From Oscillospiraceae bacterium (GTDB taxonomy: Bacteria; Bacillota; Clostridia; Oscillospirales; CAG-272): DNA of 64,000 nt. This document shows positions 1 through 9,225 of the stretch, piece by piece; position 1 is the first letter of the stretch; every line of letters starts with the position of its first letter. A model generated the notes under the pieces. That model ran no database searches and was not told where the DNA came from. It saw only the letters and a list, made by a program, of their open reading frames with translations. The position numbers and the translations under genes were made by a program. The stretch spans positions 1 to 64,000 of the forward strand of contig SVRT01000003.1 of the NCBI GenBank assembly GCA_015064685.1, given 5' to 3'.

Positions 1-25
1 CTATGTAGTGCAGGGTGTTTTTTCG

Positions 26-202
26 TTATTCTACTCCAATTCGCTTGGATAAATCCGTCATAGCGTACACAAATCGGGTGGTGGGTGTCAATGTTGTCAG
101 CGTCGGGTCGCCCTCGCGGATACGCATGGTTCTTCTTATTTCTTTGGGAATGACGACTCTGCCGAGATCGTCGATCCTTCTTACTATTCCTGTTGCTTTC
201 AT
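26..202 (-). CDS. Short SpoVT/AbrB-type transition-state regulator, possibly truncated
   Basis: This 58-residue minus-strand gene begins MKATGIVRRIDDLGRVVIPK, the classic N-terminal swapped-hairpin DNA-binding domain of AbrB/SpoVT/Abh regulators of post-exponential and sporulation genes. The start follows an AAGGAGA ribosome binding site. The family signature runs through IREGDP at about residue 34, but the next residues (TLTTLTPTTRF and onward) do not resemble the usual 'LEIF..dgeviLkKYSPI' strand, and the frame stops at residue 58, whereas AbrB is about 94 and SpoVT about 178 residues. Neither other forward frame restores an AbrB-like tail by eye. It may be a decayed copy, a recombination junction, or a minimal DNA-binding protein. 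The identity of the N-terminal domain is secure; whether the gene works is not. Confidence 0.75.
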   Translation of the reverse strand: MKATGIVRRIDDLGRVVIPKEIRRTMRIREGDPTLTTLTPTTRFVYAMTDLSKRIGVE

Positions 203-555
203 TTATATTGTCTCCTTGTTTTCTTGTTGGAGGATTTCTTTATCCTTAACAATATTATTTACATTGAGGGTTAAATTTATCCAATTTTTTAGTGGAAATT
301 TTTTGCTTGGCGCTCGTCGAGGGAATTGTTTTCAAGAAAAACTGTTGCAAAAGCTTCCTTTTATTATATATGATACATTATTCGCATCAAAACAAGATCT
401 TTTATTAAAAAGTCCTTCTGTAATTCATAGGCAACATAACCGGCAACAGACCGATTGATTATTTGTTTTATTTTTTAATATTTAGTAAATTTTGTCATTT
501 TTTGCGAAAAAAAAGAAAAAACTTGAATTTTTTTCAAAAAAAAACATAAAACATA
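203..555. other. AT-rich divergent intergenic region
   Basis: No gene is supported here. The stretch is A/T-rich with long A and T runs between about 470 and 550, lies between the minus-strand AbrB-type gene and the plus-strand promoter at 556, and should hold the AbrB-type promoter, which I could not place against consensus. Confidence 0.6.
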
Positions 556-584
556 TTGACAAACAATAAAAAAAATGGTATGAT
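556..584 (+). promoter_or_regulatory. Sigma-A promoter of the structured leader and Cys/His repeat operon
   Basis: TTGACA (556-561), 17-bp A-rich spacer, TATGAT (579-584). Transcription would start near 591, a few bases before the first helix of the leader RNA, so the whole structured region is transcribed with the downstream genes. Confidence 0.8.
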
Positions 585-589
585 ATCGT

Positions 590-935
590 AGAGTGCCAAA
601 CTATGCAATGGGATAACTGTCTCTTGTAGATAATACAACTGCCAACCCACGCTCGATCAGTGCACGGAGAGATTGCGCGGGGACGCAGGTCCCTTGCAGC
701 ATAGTTACGCATCGACTCCCGGTCGGGGCGCCGGCCACAAAATTTAATATACTTGGAAAATCTAAGCTCTGATGACCTGCGCAAGCGTAGGAGTCACTTG
801 TCTGCGATAAAGGTAGACAAGAGAACCTACGTCACAGCCAAAGGCAGTGTCGAGGGGTTCTGTGTTTAGATTTTCCAAATATATGAGCTTTGGATTTGCT
901 CCGAAAATCCAAATACAATTCTAATGGAGGAAGAG
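590..935 (+). ncRNA. Long structured 5' leader RNA, class not recognised
   Basis: The 345 nt between promoter and start codon are much richer in G and C than the flanks and full of complementary segments. Domain 1 is closed by AACTATGC (599-606) with GCATAGTT (699-706) and contains a GGGAC-GTCCC hairpin near 680-692. Domain 2 is closed by a perfect 13-bp helix, 753-765 with 866-878. Inside domain 2 are a CCTGCG/CGTAGG hairpin, an alternative CGTAGG/CCTACG helix that caps CTTGTCT/AGACAAG, and a CACAG/CTGTG arm. A 9-bp hairpin (889-897 with 905-913) sits just before the ribosome binding site. I compared it by eye with c-di-GMP, SAM, FMN, glycine, fluoride, THF, cobalamin and guanidine riboswitches and it fits none. 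A cis-acting regulator is inferred; a stand-alone RNA is possible. Confidence 0.65.
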
Positions 936-3900
936 ATGAAACACAATTTTAAGAAGATTCTCTCAATTATGATTGCGACTATCATGTGTTTGAGCGCATT
1001 CCCCATGGGTGCTTTGGCAGCCGAAGACGAAGTTATGCCTAAGTGTCCTATATGCGTGTCCAATGCAAACGTAGTTGCAAGCGACAAGGCTCCTCTCACA
1101 GAGCCTACATGTACCACTCCTGCAGGAGCATGGTACAAGTGTACCGCAACTCACAAGGATACCGGTACAGCTCATGAGTTTGTGTTGCCTGAAGAAGGCT
1201 CACTCGCACACCACTCCAACCCCGAAAAGGTTACATATAACCCTCGCGTAGAGGCAACATGTAATGCTGCCGGTAACATCGAATACTGGCACTGCAGCGT
1301 GTGCAACAAGAACTATGATAATAAGAACATGGCTGAGGCGGATGTCGTAGCAGACGTTACCATTCCCCAGCTTGATGCAACCGTAAGCGCCAACCACAAG
1401 TGGGGCGCTTGGGAAATCGTTGAGAAGCCCGTTTGCGGCGTATCCGACGGTCTTGAGAAGAGAGTATGCACTCTCAATCCCGAGCACTACGAGACTCGCG
1501 TTGTTGAGGCTGACGATCACACATGGACTGTTACTGACGGTTCTTGGGAAGGCATCGGCTGTCTCACAGATGCAACCGTAACACTCACATGTGCATGCGG
1601 CGCAACAAAGACCGAGCTTGGAAAGGGATGGGCTCACCAGCTCGAAAAGACCGCTGCATCCGGCAATACTTGCTACGAAGCAGGTAACACTGAGTACTAC
1701 ACATGTCTCGTTTGCAACAAGTACTATAAGGTTGCCGGCGCGGCTGACGTTGTTGCTTTCGAGCAGGACGGTGTTAAGTACACAGAGATCGCAAAGGATT
1801 CTTGGATCGTTATAGCAGCTCACCAGCCTGTACATCATGCAGCTGTTGGCGCAACTTGCCTTACAAACGGTAGCATTGAGTACTGGTCTTGCGACGGTTC
1901 TTGCGGCAAGCTTTATGCTGACGCAAAGTGCACAACCGAGCTTACAACAAGCACAGTTGTTGCAGCAACAGGTCACACATTCACAGACGTTGCAGCAGTT
2001 ACTCCCACTTGTGCACAGGCGGGTAATATTGCTCACAAGTACTGCGCAGCTTGCGACAAGTACTTTGCAGCTGATGAAGCTGACAACAAGAGCACAGTTT
2101 ACCTCGACTACAATACCGAGGTTTATCTTGCGCAGCTCAACCACGTAATGAAAGAAACCTTTGCGGCTGTTGCAGCTGATTGCACAAAGGACATCAGAGG
2201 ACAGGTAGCTTACAAGACTTGCCAGACTTGTGACAAGCTCTTCAACGCAGCTGATCCCGATGACAATCTCACAAACGAGATCACCAACATTTACACTACA
2301 GTAATGATTCCTAACCCCAACGGTTCCGCTGAGCTTGTTGATGCAAGCACTGTTGAGAGTAACACTATCGTTCACCAGCACGACTGGAAGTACGAGATCG
2401 TTAAGGAAGCAACATGCGAGCTCAACGGTGCTATCGTTTGGGTTTGCGCAGACTGTGACGATTTCACAGGTCCTTCCAAGCAGCTCTCATATCTTATCGA
2501 AAAGACCAACCATGCAGGCGCTGTTATTACCGAGGCAGTTGCTCCCACATGTGTAACAACAGGAAGTTATGCATATGCAACTTGCGGAGCTTGTGGACTC
2601 TATCTCGCAGTTAAAGAGGATGGTTCTATCGATACAACTCTCACATACAATAGCACAGACCTTTTCGTTGACGTTATTGCAAAGGATCCTACAAACCACG
2701 CCGGCGACAAATTAGTAATCGGCGAGAAGGCTCCCTCCTGCAGTGAGGATGGTAACGTTGCTTTCAATGTTTGTCTCGACTGTAATTTAGCGTACACAGT
2801 AAACAACGAAGTTGTTACAAACGGTCCTGCAGTTGCAGATCCTTACGGTCCTGTACCCGCAGAGTACGTTGTTGCTAAGCATACACAGACATTCGTTCCC
2901 GCAGTAGCTCCCGAATCCTGCCAGGTAGCAGGTAATGTTGCTTACTATGAGTGTTCTTGCGGCAAGTTCTACGGCGCAAACAATGACAACAGCATCAATT
3001 TTGCAGCAGAGCTTACCGAAGCAGACCTTGTTGACGCTACAGGTCACAACCTCGTAGACGTTGAAAAGACAGTTGACTGCTCCAAGAACGGCTTGATCGC
3101 TCACAAGGAATGTACATATGCTGATTGTACAGTTAAGTACTTCACCGAGGCAGGCGAGGCTACAACAAAGGAAGATCTCGAGATGACCAAGGAAGAGTAC
3201 ATTGCAGAGTACGGCCACACTTGGGATCCCGCCCAGCACAAGGATCCTGTTGCTTGTACAGATGCAGAGCACACCGGTAACCCCGGACACGACGTATGTT
3301 CTATTTGCGGAACATCCAAGCTCCTCACACAGCACTCCTTCACAAAGGTAGTTTGGGATGAAAAGCCTACATGTCAGGACCAGGGTAAGTGGCACTACGA
3401 GTGCGATCGTTGCTCCACAAAGCAGACAGACGCTGACGGAAACGTTCTCGTTTACGACGGCTCCGACTACGCTTCTCACTACGAAATGGGCTTCACACAC
3501 GTAGCAAGAGTTGAGAAGACCTGCTTCACTAACGGTAATATCGAGTACTGGATTTGTAACGAATGTGGCGAATACTTTGCTCACGCAAGTATGCTCGACG
3601 AGGATATCCTCGTTAAGGGCGCATACGTAGCTGAGAGCGGTGAGGTTATTCCCGCAAACCACTCTAACGTTTCCGAATATAGCCACCACGTTGGCGGATG
3701 CGATACAACATGCAACGCTGAAACATGCACAATAGCAGCTCACTGGGTTGCTCAGTATCAGTGCGCAGATTGCAACTGGTACTCCATGACAGCAGACTTT
3801 AAGTCCGCTCAGGAAACTCCTTACGGCACATCTCAGTCTTGTAAGGATCACTGCACTCAGACAGAGTCCTATCTTGATTCAACCTGCTTGGCAGTTGGTC

Positions 3901-5993
3901 AGAAGGACGTTTGGACATGTGACGAGTGCGGAAAATCCTATCTCGAGGCAACATGTGTAACCGAGGTTAAGGATGGCAATGACGTAATCGCTATCAAGGA
4001 CCACAACGGTACACTTGTAAACGAGACTCCCGCAACCTGCACAAAGGTAGGCGAGAAGGCTCACTTCACCGCTTGCACAAATGGATGCGGCAAGATCTAC
4101 GGTGTTAAGGACGGCAAGCTCGACACAACTGTTGTTTACACAGAGGCTGAGCTCGTTATCCCCATGATCAACCACACGACCGGCGATCTTACAGCGGCTG
4201 TTGAGTCTGTATGTACAGTTCTCGGCTCTCCTGTAACAGACGGTAACATCGCATACTATACATGTACTGTCTGCAACGCTAAGTTCGATGCTAACTACGG
4301 CGAGAACCCCGCTGCAGGTACACCCGTACTCGACGCTGATTCCATCAAGGATCAGACACCTCACGTTCCTCACTTCACCGAGGTTGCAGGCTCTCGCGTA
4401 GCTTCCACTTGCACAGAGGAAGGCTACTATGTAATGGCTTGTGACTGCGGATATGATTACTATCAGTTCACAGCTCCTCTCCGTCACAGTGTTGTTGCCG
4501 AGAACACAGATTCTAAGGAACCAGACTGTGATGATGCAGGATGGCATGAATACTACTACTGCGAGAACTGCAAGAAGTCTTACGTAGACGCTGATTGCAC
4601 TATCCCCACAACAGATGCTGACGGAAAGGAAGTTGTTTGGGATTGCGATGAGGATGCAGCTATTCCCGCAACAGGCAAGCACTACAACGCTGCAGGCCAG
4701 GAGATCCTTTCCGATGGAAACATGGTAGACGGCGTAAAGGTTCCTGCATGTACTGTAGGACTTGACCGTGATTGCACAACTTGTGACGCTGATTTCACAG
4801 TTGCTCACGCAGAGCTCAAGGAAGCTAAGACAGATGCAAGCTGCAAGTATCCCGCGAGCACATACATGGCATGTCCCGTATGTCACTGGATCGACGAGAA
4901 CACTCGCGTAGTTACCGAGGATAAGAACGGTGTACACCCCGAGAACGCTCTTATTTGGGTAACAGTTACTCCTGCAACATGTGATGCAAAGGGTACCGAG
5001 AAGCAGCACTGCGAGCTCTGTGATACCGACACAGGTGTTACAAGAGACATCGCTAAGAAGGGCCACAACTACGACGAAAAGGCTGATGGTTCTAACGTTG
5101 TTGTTACTCCCGCAGAGGATTGCACAAAGACTGGTCTGAAGGTTATTACCTGCCAGAACGGTTGTGGCGAAACAATACCCGTGGATCTTCCTGCAGGCAA
5201 GCATGAAATGACCGAGTGGGCATACGTTGATGGCGTAAATGATGCTAACGCATACACCGTTGAAGTTGCTCAGGAGAGACACTGCAAGAAGTGCGACAAG
5301 GCAAACGAGACCAGATCTATGCAGGATATTCTCTTCACAATCGACGTTGATAACGCTGTAGTTTCCGGTGCCGGATACGTTAACTCCGGTAAGATCGCTG
5401 TTAAGATCAACGTAAGCGCTTACCAGCAGACGAGTGTTCTTAACGCATTCACACTTAAGTTCAACTATGAGAATCTCACATATGCAGGCATTGACTACGG
5501 CACATTCGCTGACAAGTTCGCTTGGAAGGACGTAAATGCCGCAGACGGAACATTCACCATTATGGTAATGCCCGCTACACTTACCGACGTTGACGTTGAC
5601 GGACAGGACGTAGAATTCATCACTGTTTACTTCAACATTGACGCAGATGCTCCCACAGCAACAAAGAATTCCTTCACTGTTAACGGTCTTGAAATCGTTG
5701 AGTGCATCAACGCTGCCGGTGATGATGTTACAAACACAACTTGCGGCGCAGGTGTAACCGAAACATACGGTATGCTCGGTGACGTAGACGGAAACGGTGA
5801 GATCACTCTCAGAGACGCTCAGCTCATCATGGCAATCTTCCAGGGTACTGCTGACGTAACTTACAGCGCAAGCGCAGACTTCGACAAGAACGAATTCGTT
5901 CAGGTTGCTGACTTCGCAGCGATCCGTAAGTACATTTCCGGCGCATACTCCTACGAAATGCTCGTTAATCCCGAACTCAGACCTGCTTCTTAA
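936..5993 (+). CDS. Secreted Cys/His repeat protein with C-terminal cohesin-like and dockerin domains
   Basis: A 1685-residue exported protein. The start at 936 is chosen because GGAGGA lies just upstream (926-931); the in-frame ATG at 924 overlaps that site. Residues 1-29 form a signal peptide ending GALA. Residues of about 35-1460 hold more than 20 divergent repeats with a conserved His, one Cys, then a CxxC pair (for example YWHCSVCNKNY), arranged like small metal-binding ribbons. From about 1465 a beta-rich region with 'LNAFTLKFNYENLTY' looks like a cohesin-type domain. Residues 1614-1680 are a type I dockerin-like pair of calcium loops, DVDGNGEITLRD and DFDKNEFVQVAD. The next gene starts 18 bp downstream and carries the same repeat type, so the two form an operon. 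Repeats of this kind occur in gut Firmicute surface proteins, but I know of no proven function. Confidence 0.85.
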   Translation: MKHNFKKILSIMIATIMCLSAFPMGALAAEDEVMPKCPICVSNANVVASDKAPLTEPTCTTPAGAWYKCTATHKDTGTAHEFVLPEEGSLAHHSNPEKVTYNPRVEATCNAAGNIEYWHCSVCNKNYDNKNMAEADVVADVTIPQLDATVSANHKWGAWEIVEKPVCGVSDGLEKRVCTLNPEHYETRVVEADDHTWTVTDGSWEGIGCLTDATVTLTCACGATKTELGKGWAHQLEKTAASGNTCYEAGNTEYYTCLVCNKYYKVAGAADVVAFEQDGVKYTEIAKDSWIVIAAHQPVHHAAVGATCLTNGSIEYWSCDGSCGKLYADAKCTTELTTSTVVAATGHTFTDVAAVTPTCAQAGNIAHKYCAACDKYFAADEADNKSTVYLDYNTEVYLAQLNHVMKETFAAVAADCTKDIRGQVAYKTCQTCDKLFNAADPDDNLTNEITNIYTTVMIPNPNGSAELVDASTVESNTIVHQHDWKYEIVKEATCELNGAIVWVCADCDDFTGPSKQLSYLIEKTNHAGAVITEAVAPTCVTTGSYAYATCGACGLYLAVKEDGSIDTTLTYNSTDLFVDVIAKDPTNHAGDKLVIGEKAPSCSEDGNVAFNVCLDCNLAYTVNNEVVTNGPAVADPYGPVPAEYVVAKHTQTFVPAVAPESCQVAGNVAYYECSCGKFYGANNDNSINFAAELTEADLVDATGHNLVDVEKTVDCSKNGLIAHKECTYADCTVKYFTEAGEATTKEDLEMTKEEYIAEYGHTWDPAQHKDPVACTDAEHTGNPGHDVCSICGTSKLLTQHSFTKVVWDEKPTCQDQGKWHYECDRCSTKQTDADGNVLVYDGSDYASHYEMGFTHVARVEKTCFTNGNIEYWICNECGEYFAHASMLDEDILVKGAYVAESGEVIPANHSNVSEYSHHVGGCDTTCNAETCTIAAHWVAQYQCADCNWYSMTADFKSAQETPYGTSQSCKDHCTQTESYLDSTCLAVGQKDVWTCDECGKSYLEATCVTEVKDGNDVIAIKDHNGTLVNETPATCTKVGEKAHFTACTNGCGKIYGVKDGKLDTTVVYTEAELVIPMINHTTGDLTAAVESVCTVLGSPVTDGNIAYYTCTVCNAKFDANYGENPAAGTPVLDADSIKDQTPHVPHFTEVAGSRVASTCTEEGYYVMACDCGYDYYQFTAPLRHSVVAENTDSKEPDCDDAGWHEYYYCENCKKSYVDADCTIPTTDADGKEVVWDCDEDAAIPATGKHYNAAGQEILSDGNMVDGVKVPACTVGLDRDCTTCDADFTVAHAELKEAKTDASCKYPASTYMACPVCHWIDENTRVVTEDKNGVHPENALIWVTVTPATCDAKGTEKQHCELCDTDTGVTRDIAKKGHNYDEKADGSNVVVTPAEDCTKTGLKVITCQNGCGETIPVDLPAGKHEMTEWAYVDGVNDANAYTVEVAQERHCKKCDKANETRSMQDILFTIDVDNAVVSGAGYVNSGKIAVKINVSAYQQTSVLNAFTLKFNYENLTYAGIDYGTFADKFAWKDVNAADGTFTIMVMPATLTDVDVDGQDVEFITVYFNIDADAPTATKNSFTVNGLEIVECINAAGDDVTNTTCGAGVTETYGMLGDVDGNGEITLRDAQLIMAIFQGTADVTYSASADFDKNEFVQVADFAAIRKYISGAYSYEMLVNPELRPAS

Positions 5994-6011
5994 TAGATCA
6001 GGAGGTAAAAG

Positions 6012-9000
6012 ATGCAACCAAAACGCTTATTAACTATCATTTTGGTTGTTGCACTTATGGTATTTGGTGTGTTGGCGGTTAGCGCCGCCGGCACACCCCG
6101 TGAGGTTTCCGTAGCCGTTGTGGTTACCCCCGACGGCGGCACATTGACCGAGGACGGTCTTTGCGTGGTTACCCCCGGTGATACCGTTAACGTAAGTGTA
6201 ATGATCACAAAAAATACCGGTTTCGCACTTGCAAGCTTTGATATCAAGTACGATTCCGATGTTCTTGCCCCTGTTAAAGATGGAGAGGATAACATTGTTT
6301 ATTCTGTCGGATCCGACTTTACTTCTTACACAGTAACATTTGCTGAGAAGGCTGAGGGTATTCTCACTCTTACAATTATGGATCCCTCGCTCTCCAACAA
6401 CATCGTAACAAAGGATCCGGTTGAGCTTATCAACCTCTCGTTCGTGGTTTCCAGCACAGCTGTTTGCAAAGATGGTGGTGCAACTATTGAGGTTGCCGGC
6501 CTTGAAAACAGCCTTATGGACGCTGACGGCGAATACCAGTACACAACCAGCGCTAAAGCAGGCACCGTGTACTTCCACAACTTTACCAAGACTACAGTTA
6601 TCCCCGCTTCCTGTACAGCACCCGAAACAACAATTCGTGAGTGCGAGTGTGGCGAAAAGGTAACTACACAGAACCCCGCAGGTCCCATTCCCCACGACTA
6701 TAAGGAAATTGGATCCGTAGATGCTACCTGCAACCAGATGGGTTCGATAACAGAGAAGTGCTCTATGTGTGGTGACGAAAAGGTTACTGATATACCTATG
6801 ACAAGCCACGAGTACGACTTTGTTACTGTTGATCCTACCTGTACTACAGAAGGATACACCAATCACACTTGTAAAAACTGCGGACACACCTATGCTTCTG
6901 ACATAGTTTCCGCAATCGGACACAATTACGCTCCTACACCTACATATCCTACCTGCACAACAGCAGGATATGTAACCTACACTTGCGATGTATGTGGTGA
7001 CTCTTACATTGCTAACTATGTAGATGCAAAGGGTCACAGCTACACCGCTGACGTAACCGCTCCCACTTGTACAGCAGAGGGTTATACGACCTATACTTGC
7101 GATGAGTGCGGTCATTCCTACGTTGCTGATTACAGAGACGCAGCAGAGCACACCTATACTGCTGTTACTACATATCCCACATGCACAACCATGGGTTACA
7201 CAACTTACACTTGTGAGTGTGGCGATGAGTACGTAGCTGACTACGTTGATGCTAAGGGTCACAACTACAAAGCAGTTGTAACTGATCCTACCGAGACGGC
7301 TATGGGTTACACAACCTATACGTGTGAAGATTGCGGTCAGGCATACAAGTCAGATTACGTAGACGCCAAGGGTCATACATATGAGGCTGTTGTTACAGCC
7401 CCCACATGTACGACTATGGGTTACACAACCTATACTTGCATTACCGTGGGATGCGGCGATTCTTACGTTGCTGACTACGTCGATGCTACCGGCCATAAGT
7501 ATACTGCAACCGTGACCGATCCCACTTGCACAACCATTGGTTACACAACCTATGACTGTGACAACTGTGATGCTTCTTACGTTGCTGACGAGACTGCTAA
7601 GCTCGCTCACGTTTACACAACAGTTGTAACGGATCCCACTTGCACAACTATCGGTTACACAACCTACACTTGCGCTTGTGGCGATACTTACGATGCTGAT
7701 TACGTTTCCGCTAACGGTCACAAGTACACAGCAACCGTAACCGATCCCACTTGCACAACTATTGGTTATACAACCTATGACTGTGACAACTGCGACGCTT
7801 CTTACGTTGCTGACGAGAAGGCTATGCTTGCTCACGTTTACACAACAGTTGTAACGGATCCCACTTGCACAACTATCGGTTACACAACCTACACTTGCGC
7901 TTGTGGCGATACTTACGATGCTGATTACGTTTCCGCTAACGGTCACAAGTACACAGCGACCGTAACTGCTCCTACTTGCACAACCATTGGTTACACAACC
8001 TATGACTGTGACAACTGTGATGCTTCTTACGTTGCTGACGAGAAGGCTATGCTTGCTCACGTTTACACGACATCTGTAACTGCTCCCACCTGCACAACTA
8101 TCGGTTACACAACCTACACTTGCGCTTGCGGCGACACTTACGATGCTGATTACGTTTCTGCTAACGGTCACAAGTACACAGCGACCGTAACTGCTCCCAC
8201 TTGCACAACCATTGGTTACACAACCTATGACTGTGACAACTGTGATGCTTCTTACGTTGCTGACGAGAAGGCTATGCTTGCTCACGTTTACACGACATCT
8301 GTAACTGCTCCCACCTGCACAACTATCGGTTACACAACCTACACTTGCGCTTGCGGAGACACTTGCGATGCTGATTACGTTTCCGCTAACGGTCACAAGT
8401 ACACAGCGACCGTAACTGCTCCTACTTGCACAGCAGAGGGTTACACAACTTACACTTGTGCTTGCGGTGACGAGTATGTTGCTGATTACAGAGATGCTAA
8501 GGCTCACAACTACGTTGGAACAAAGACCGAAGCTACTTGCACAACCATCGGTTATACAACCTATGACTGTGCTGACTGCGACGCTTCTTACGTTGCTAAT
8601 GAGACAGATAAGCTCGCTCACGTTTACACCGGTGTTAAGACCGAAGCTACTTGCACAACCATTGGTTACACAACCTACACTTGCGCTTGCGGCGACACTT
8701 ACAAGGCTGATTACGTAGACGCTAAGGGTCATACATACGAGGAAGCAGTTACTGCTCCCACCTGCACAACTATCGGTTACACAACCTATACTTGCGCTTG
8801 CGGCGACACCTACAAGGCTGATTACGTAGACGCTAAGGGTCATACATACGAGGAAGCAGTTACCGCTCCTACATGTACAACCATGGGCTACACAACCTAC
8901 ACCTGCGCATGCGGTGACAAGTACGTTAGCAACTATGTTGACGCTAAGGGTCACAGCGAGCAGATCATTCCCGCAGTTGAACCTACATACACTACTCAGG

Positions 9001-9182
9001 GAACTACCGAGGGATCAAAGTGCTCCACTTGCGGTATTACTCTTGTAGCTACCGAGAAGATTGAGGTTAAGTCTGCAGCATGGATCTGGATTACCGCTTC
9101 TGCTTCTGTTGTAGTTATTGCAGCAGTTGTAACCTTGGTAATTCTCAAGAGAAAGCGCGTTTGGATCTTTGCAAACAAGTGA
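6012..9182 (+). CDS. Membrane-anchored Cys/His repeat protein with N-terminal cohesin-like domain
   Basis: A 1056-residue surface protein translated from a strong AGGAGG site. Residues 1-26 are a signal peptide. About 30-190 form a cohesin-like beta domain ('VTPGDTVNVSVMIT', 'ALASFDIKYDSDVL'). From about 195 to 1010 there are 22 tandem repeats of 32-38 residues with the pattern His-Tyr, PTCTT.GYTTY, then CxxCG or CxCG, then a DYV segment. Repeats 9-16 alternate a CDNC form and a CAC form and are nearly identical in DNA. The C-terminus has a hydrophobic helix ('VVVIAAVVTLVILKRKR') followed by positive residues, a stop-transfer membrane anchor; no LPxTG is present. Its cohesin-like domain could receive the dockerin of the upstream gene product. 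The repeats could bind metal or be structural; neither is shown by sequence alone. Confidence 0.85.
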   Translation: MQPKRLLTIILVVALMVFGVLAVSAAGTPREVSVAVVVTPDGGTLTEDGLCVVTPGDTVNVSVMITKNTGFALASFDIKYDSDVLAPVKDGEDNIVYSVGSDFTSYTVTFAEKAEGILTLTIMDPSLSNNIVTKDPVELINLSFVVSSTAVCKDGGATIEVAGLENSLMDADGEYQYTTSAKAGTVYFHNFTKTTVIPASCTAPETTIRECECGEKVTTQNPAGPIPHDYKEIGSVDATCNQMGSITEKCSMCGDEKVTDIPMTSHEYDFVTVDPTCTTEGYTNHTCKNCGHTYASDIVSAIGHNYAPTPTYPTCTTAGYVTYTCDVCGDSYIANYVDAKGHSYTADVTAPTCTAEGYTTYTCDECGHSYVADYRDAAEHTYTAVTTYPTCTTMGYTTYTCECGDEYVADYVDAKGHNYKAVVTDPTETAMGYTTYTCEDCGQAYKSDYVDAKGHTYEAVVTAPTCTTMGYTTYTCITVGCGDSYVADYVDATGHKYTATVTDPTCTTIGYTTYDCDNCDASYVADETAKLAHVYTTVVTDPTCTTIGYTTYTCACGDTYDADYVSANGHKYTATVTDPTCTTIGYTTYDCDNCDASYVADEKAMLAHVYTTVVTDPTCTTIGYTTYTCACGDTYDADYVSANGHKYTATVTAPTCTTIGYTTYDCDNCDASYVADEKAMLAHVYTTSVTAPTCTTIGYTTYTCACGDTYDADYVSANGHKYTATVTAPTCTTIGYTTYDCDNCDASYVADEKAMLAHVYTTSVTAPTCTTIGYTTYTCACGDTCDADYVSANGHKYTATVTAPTCTAEGYTTYTCACGDEYVADYRDAKAHNYVGTKTEATCTTIGYTTYDCADCDASYVANETDKLAHVYTGVKTEATCTTIGYTTYTCACGDTYKADYVDAKGHTYEEAVTAPTCTTIGYTTYTCACGDTYKADYVDAKGHTYEEAVTAPTCTTMGYTTYTCACGDKYVSNYVDAKGHSEQIIPAVEPTYTTQGTTEGSKCSTCGITLVATEKIEVKSAAWIWITASASVVVIAAVVTLVILKRKRVWIFANK
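7491..8390 (+). repeat. Four tandem 225-bp coding repeats
   Basis: Units begin at 7491, 7716, 7941 and 8166, each with a GG(T/C)CA(C/T)AAGTA start, and a fifth partial unit follows at 8391. Each encodes two repeats (75 residues), one with a CxxC and one with a CxC. The later units are close to identical at the DNA level, indicating recent duplication or gene conversion; copy number probably varies between strains. Confidence 0.9.
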
Positions 9183-9225
9183 TATAAGTGATATTATTTA
9201 ATCGTTTGTTTTAAATAAATCATTT

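Noticed and set aside
720..790. Fluoride riboswitch suggested by CTGATGACCTGC
   Set aside because: The required upstream GGNGATGGN...CC and AAC elements are missing.
766..830. Hammerhead-like CTGATGA in the leader RNA
   Set aside because: The helix after CTGATGA is followed by AGTCAC rather than GAA, so the conserved ribozyme core is incomplete.
1200..6017. Long minus-strand open frames opposite the first Cys/His repeat gene (for example 3879-6017 and 1200-2381)
   Set aside because: They arise from the repeat-biased codon use of the plus-strand gene, have Cys/Val-rich translations without domains, and lack ribosome binding sites.
7491..8390. Regular repeats that could suggest a CRISPR array
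   Set aside because: The period is 225 bp, the repeats are in frame inside a coding sequence, and no unique spacers or cas genes are present.
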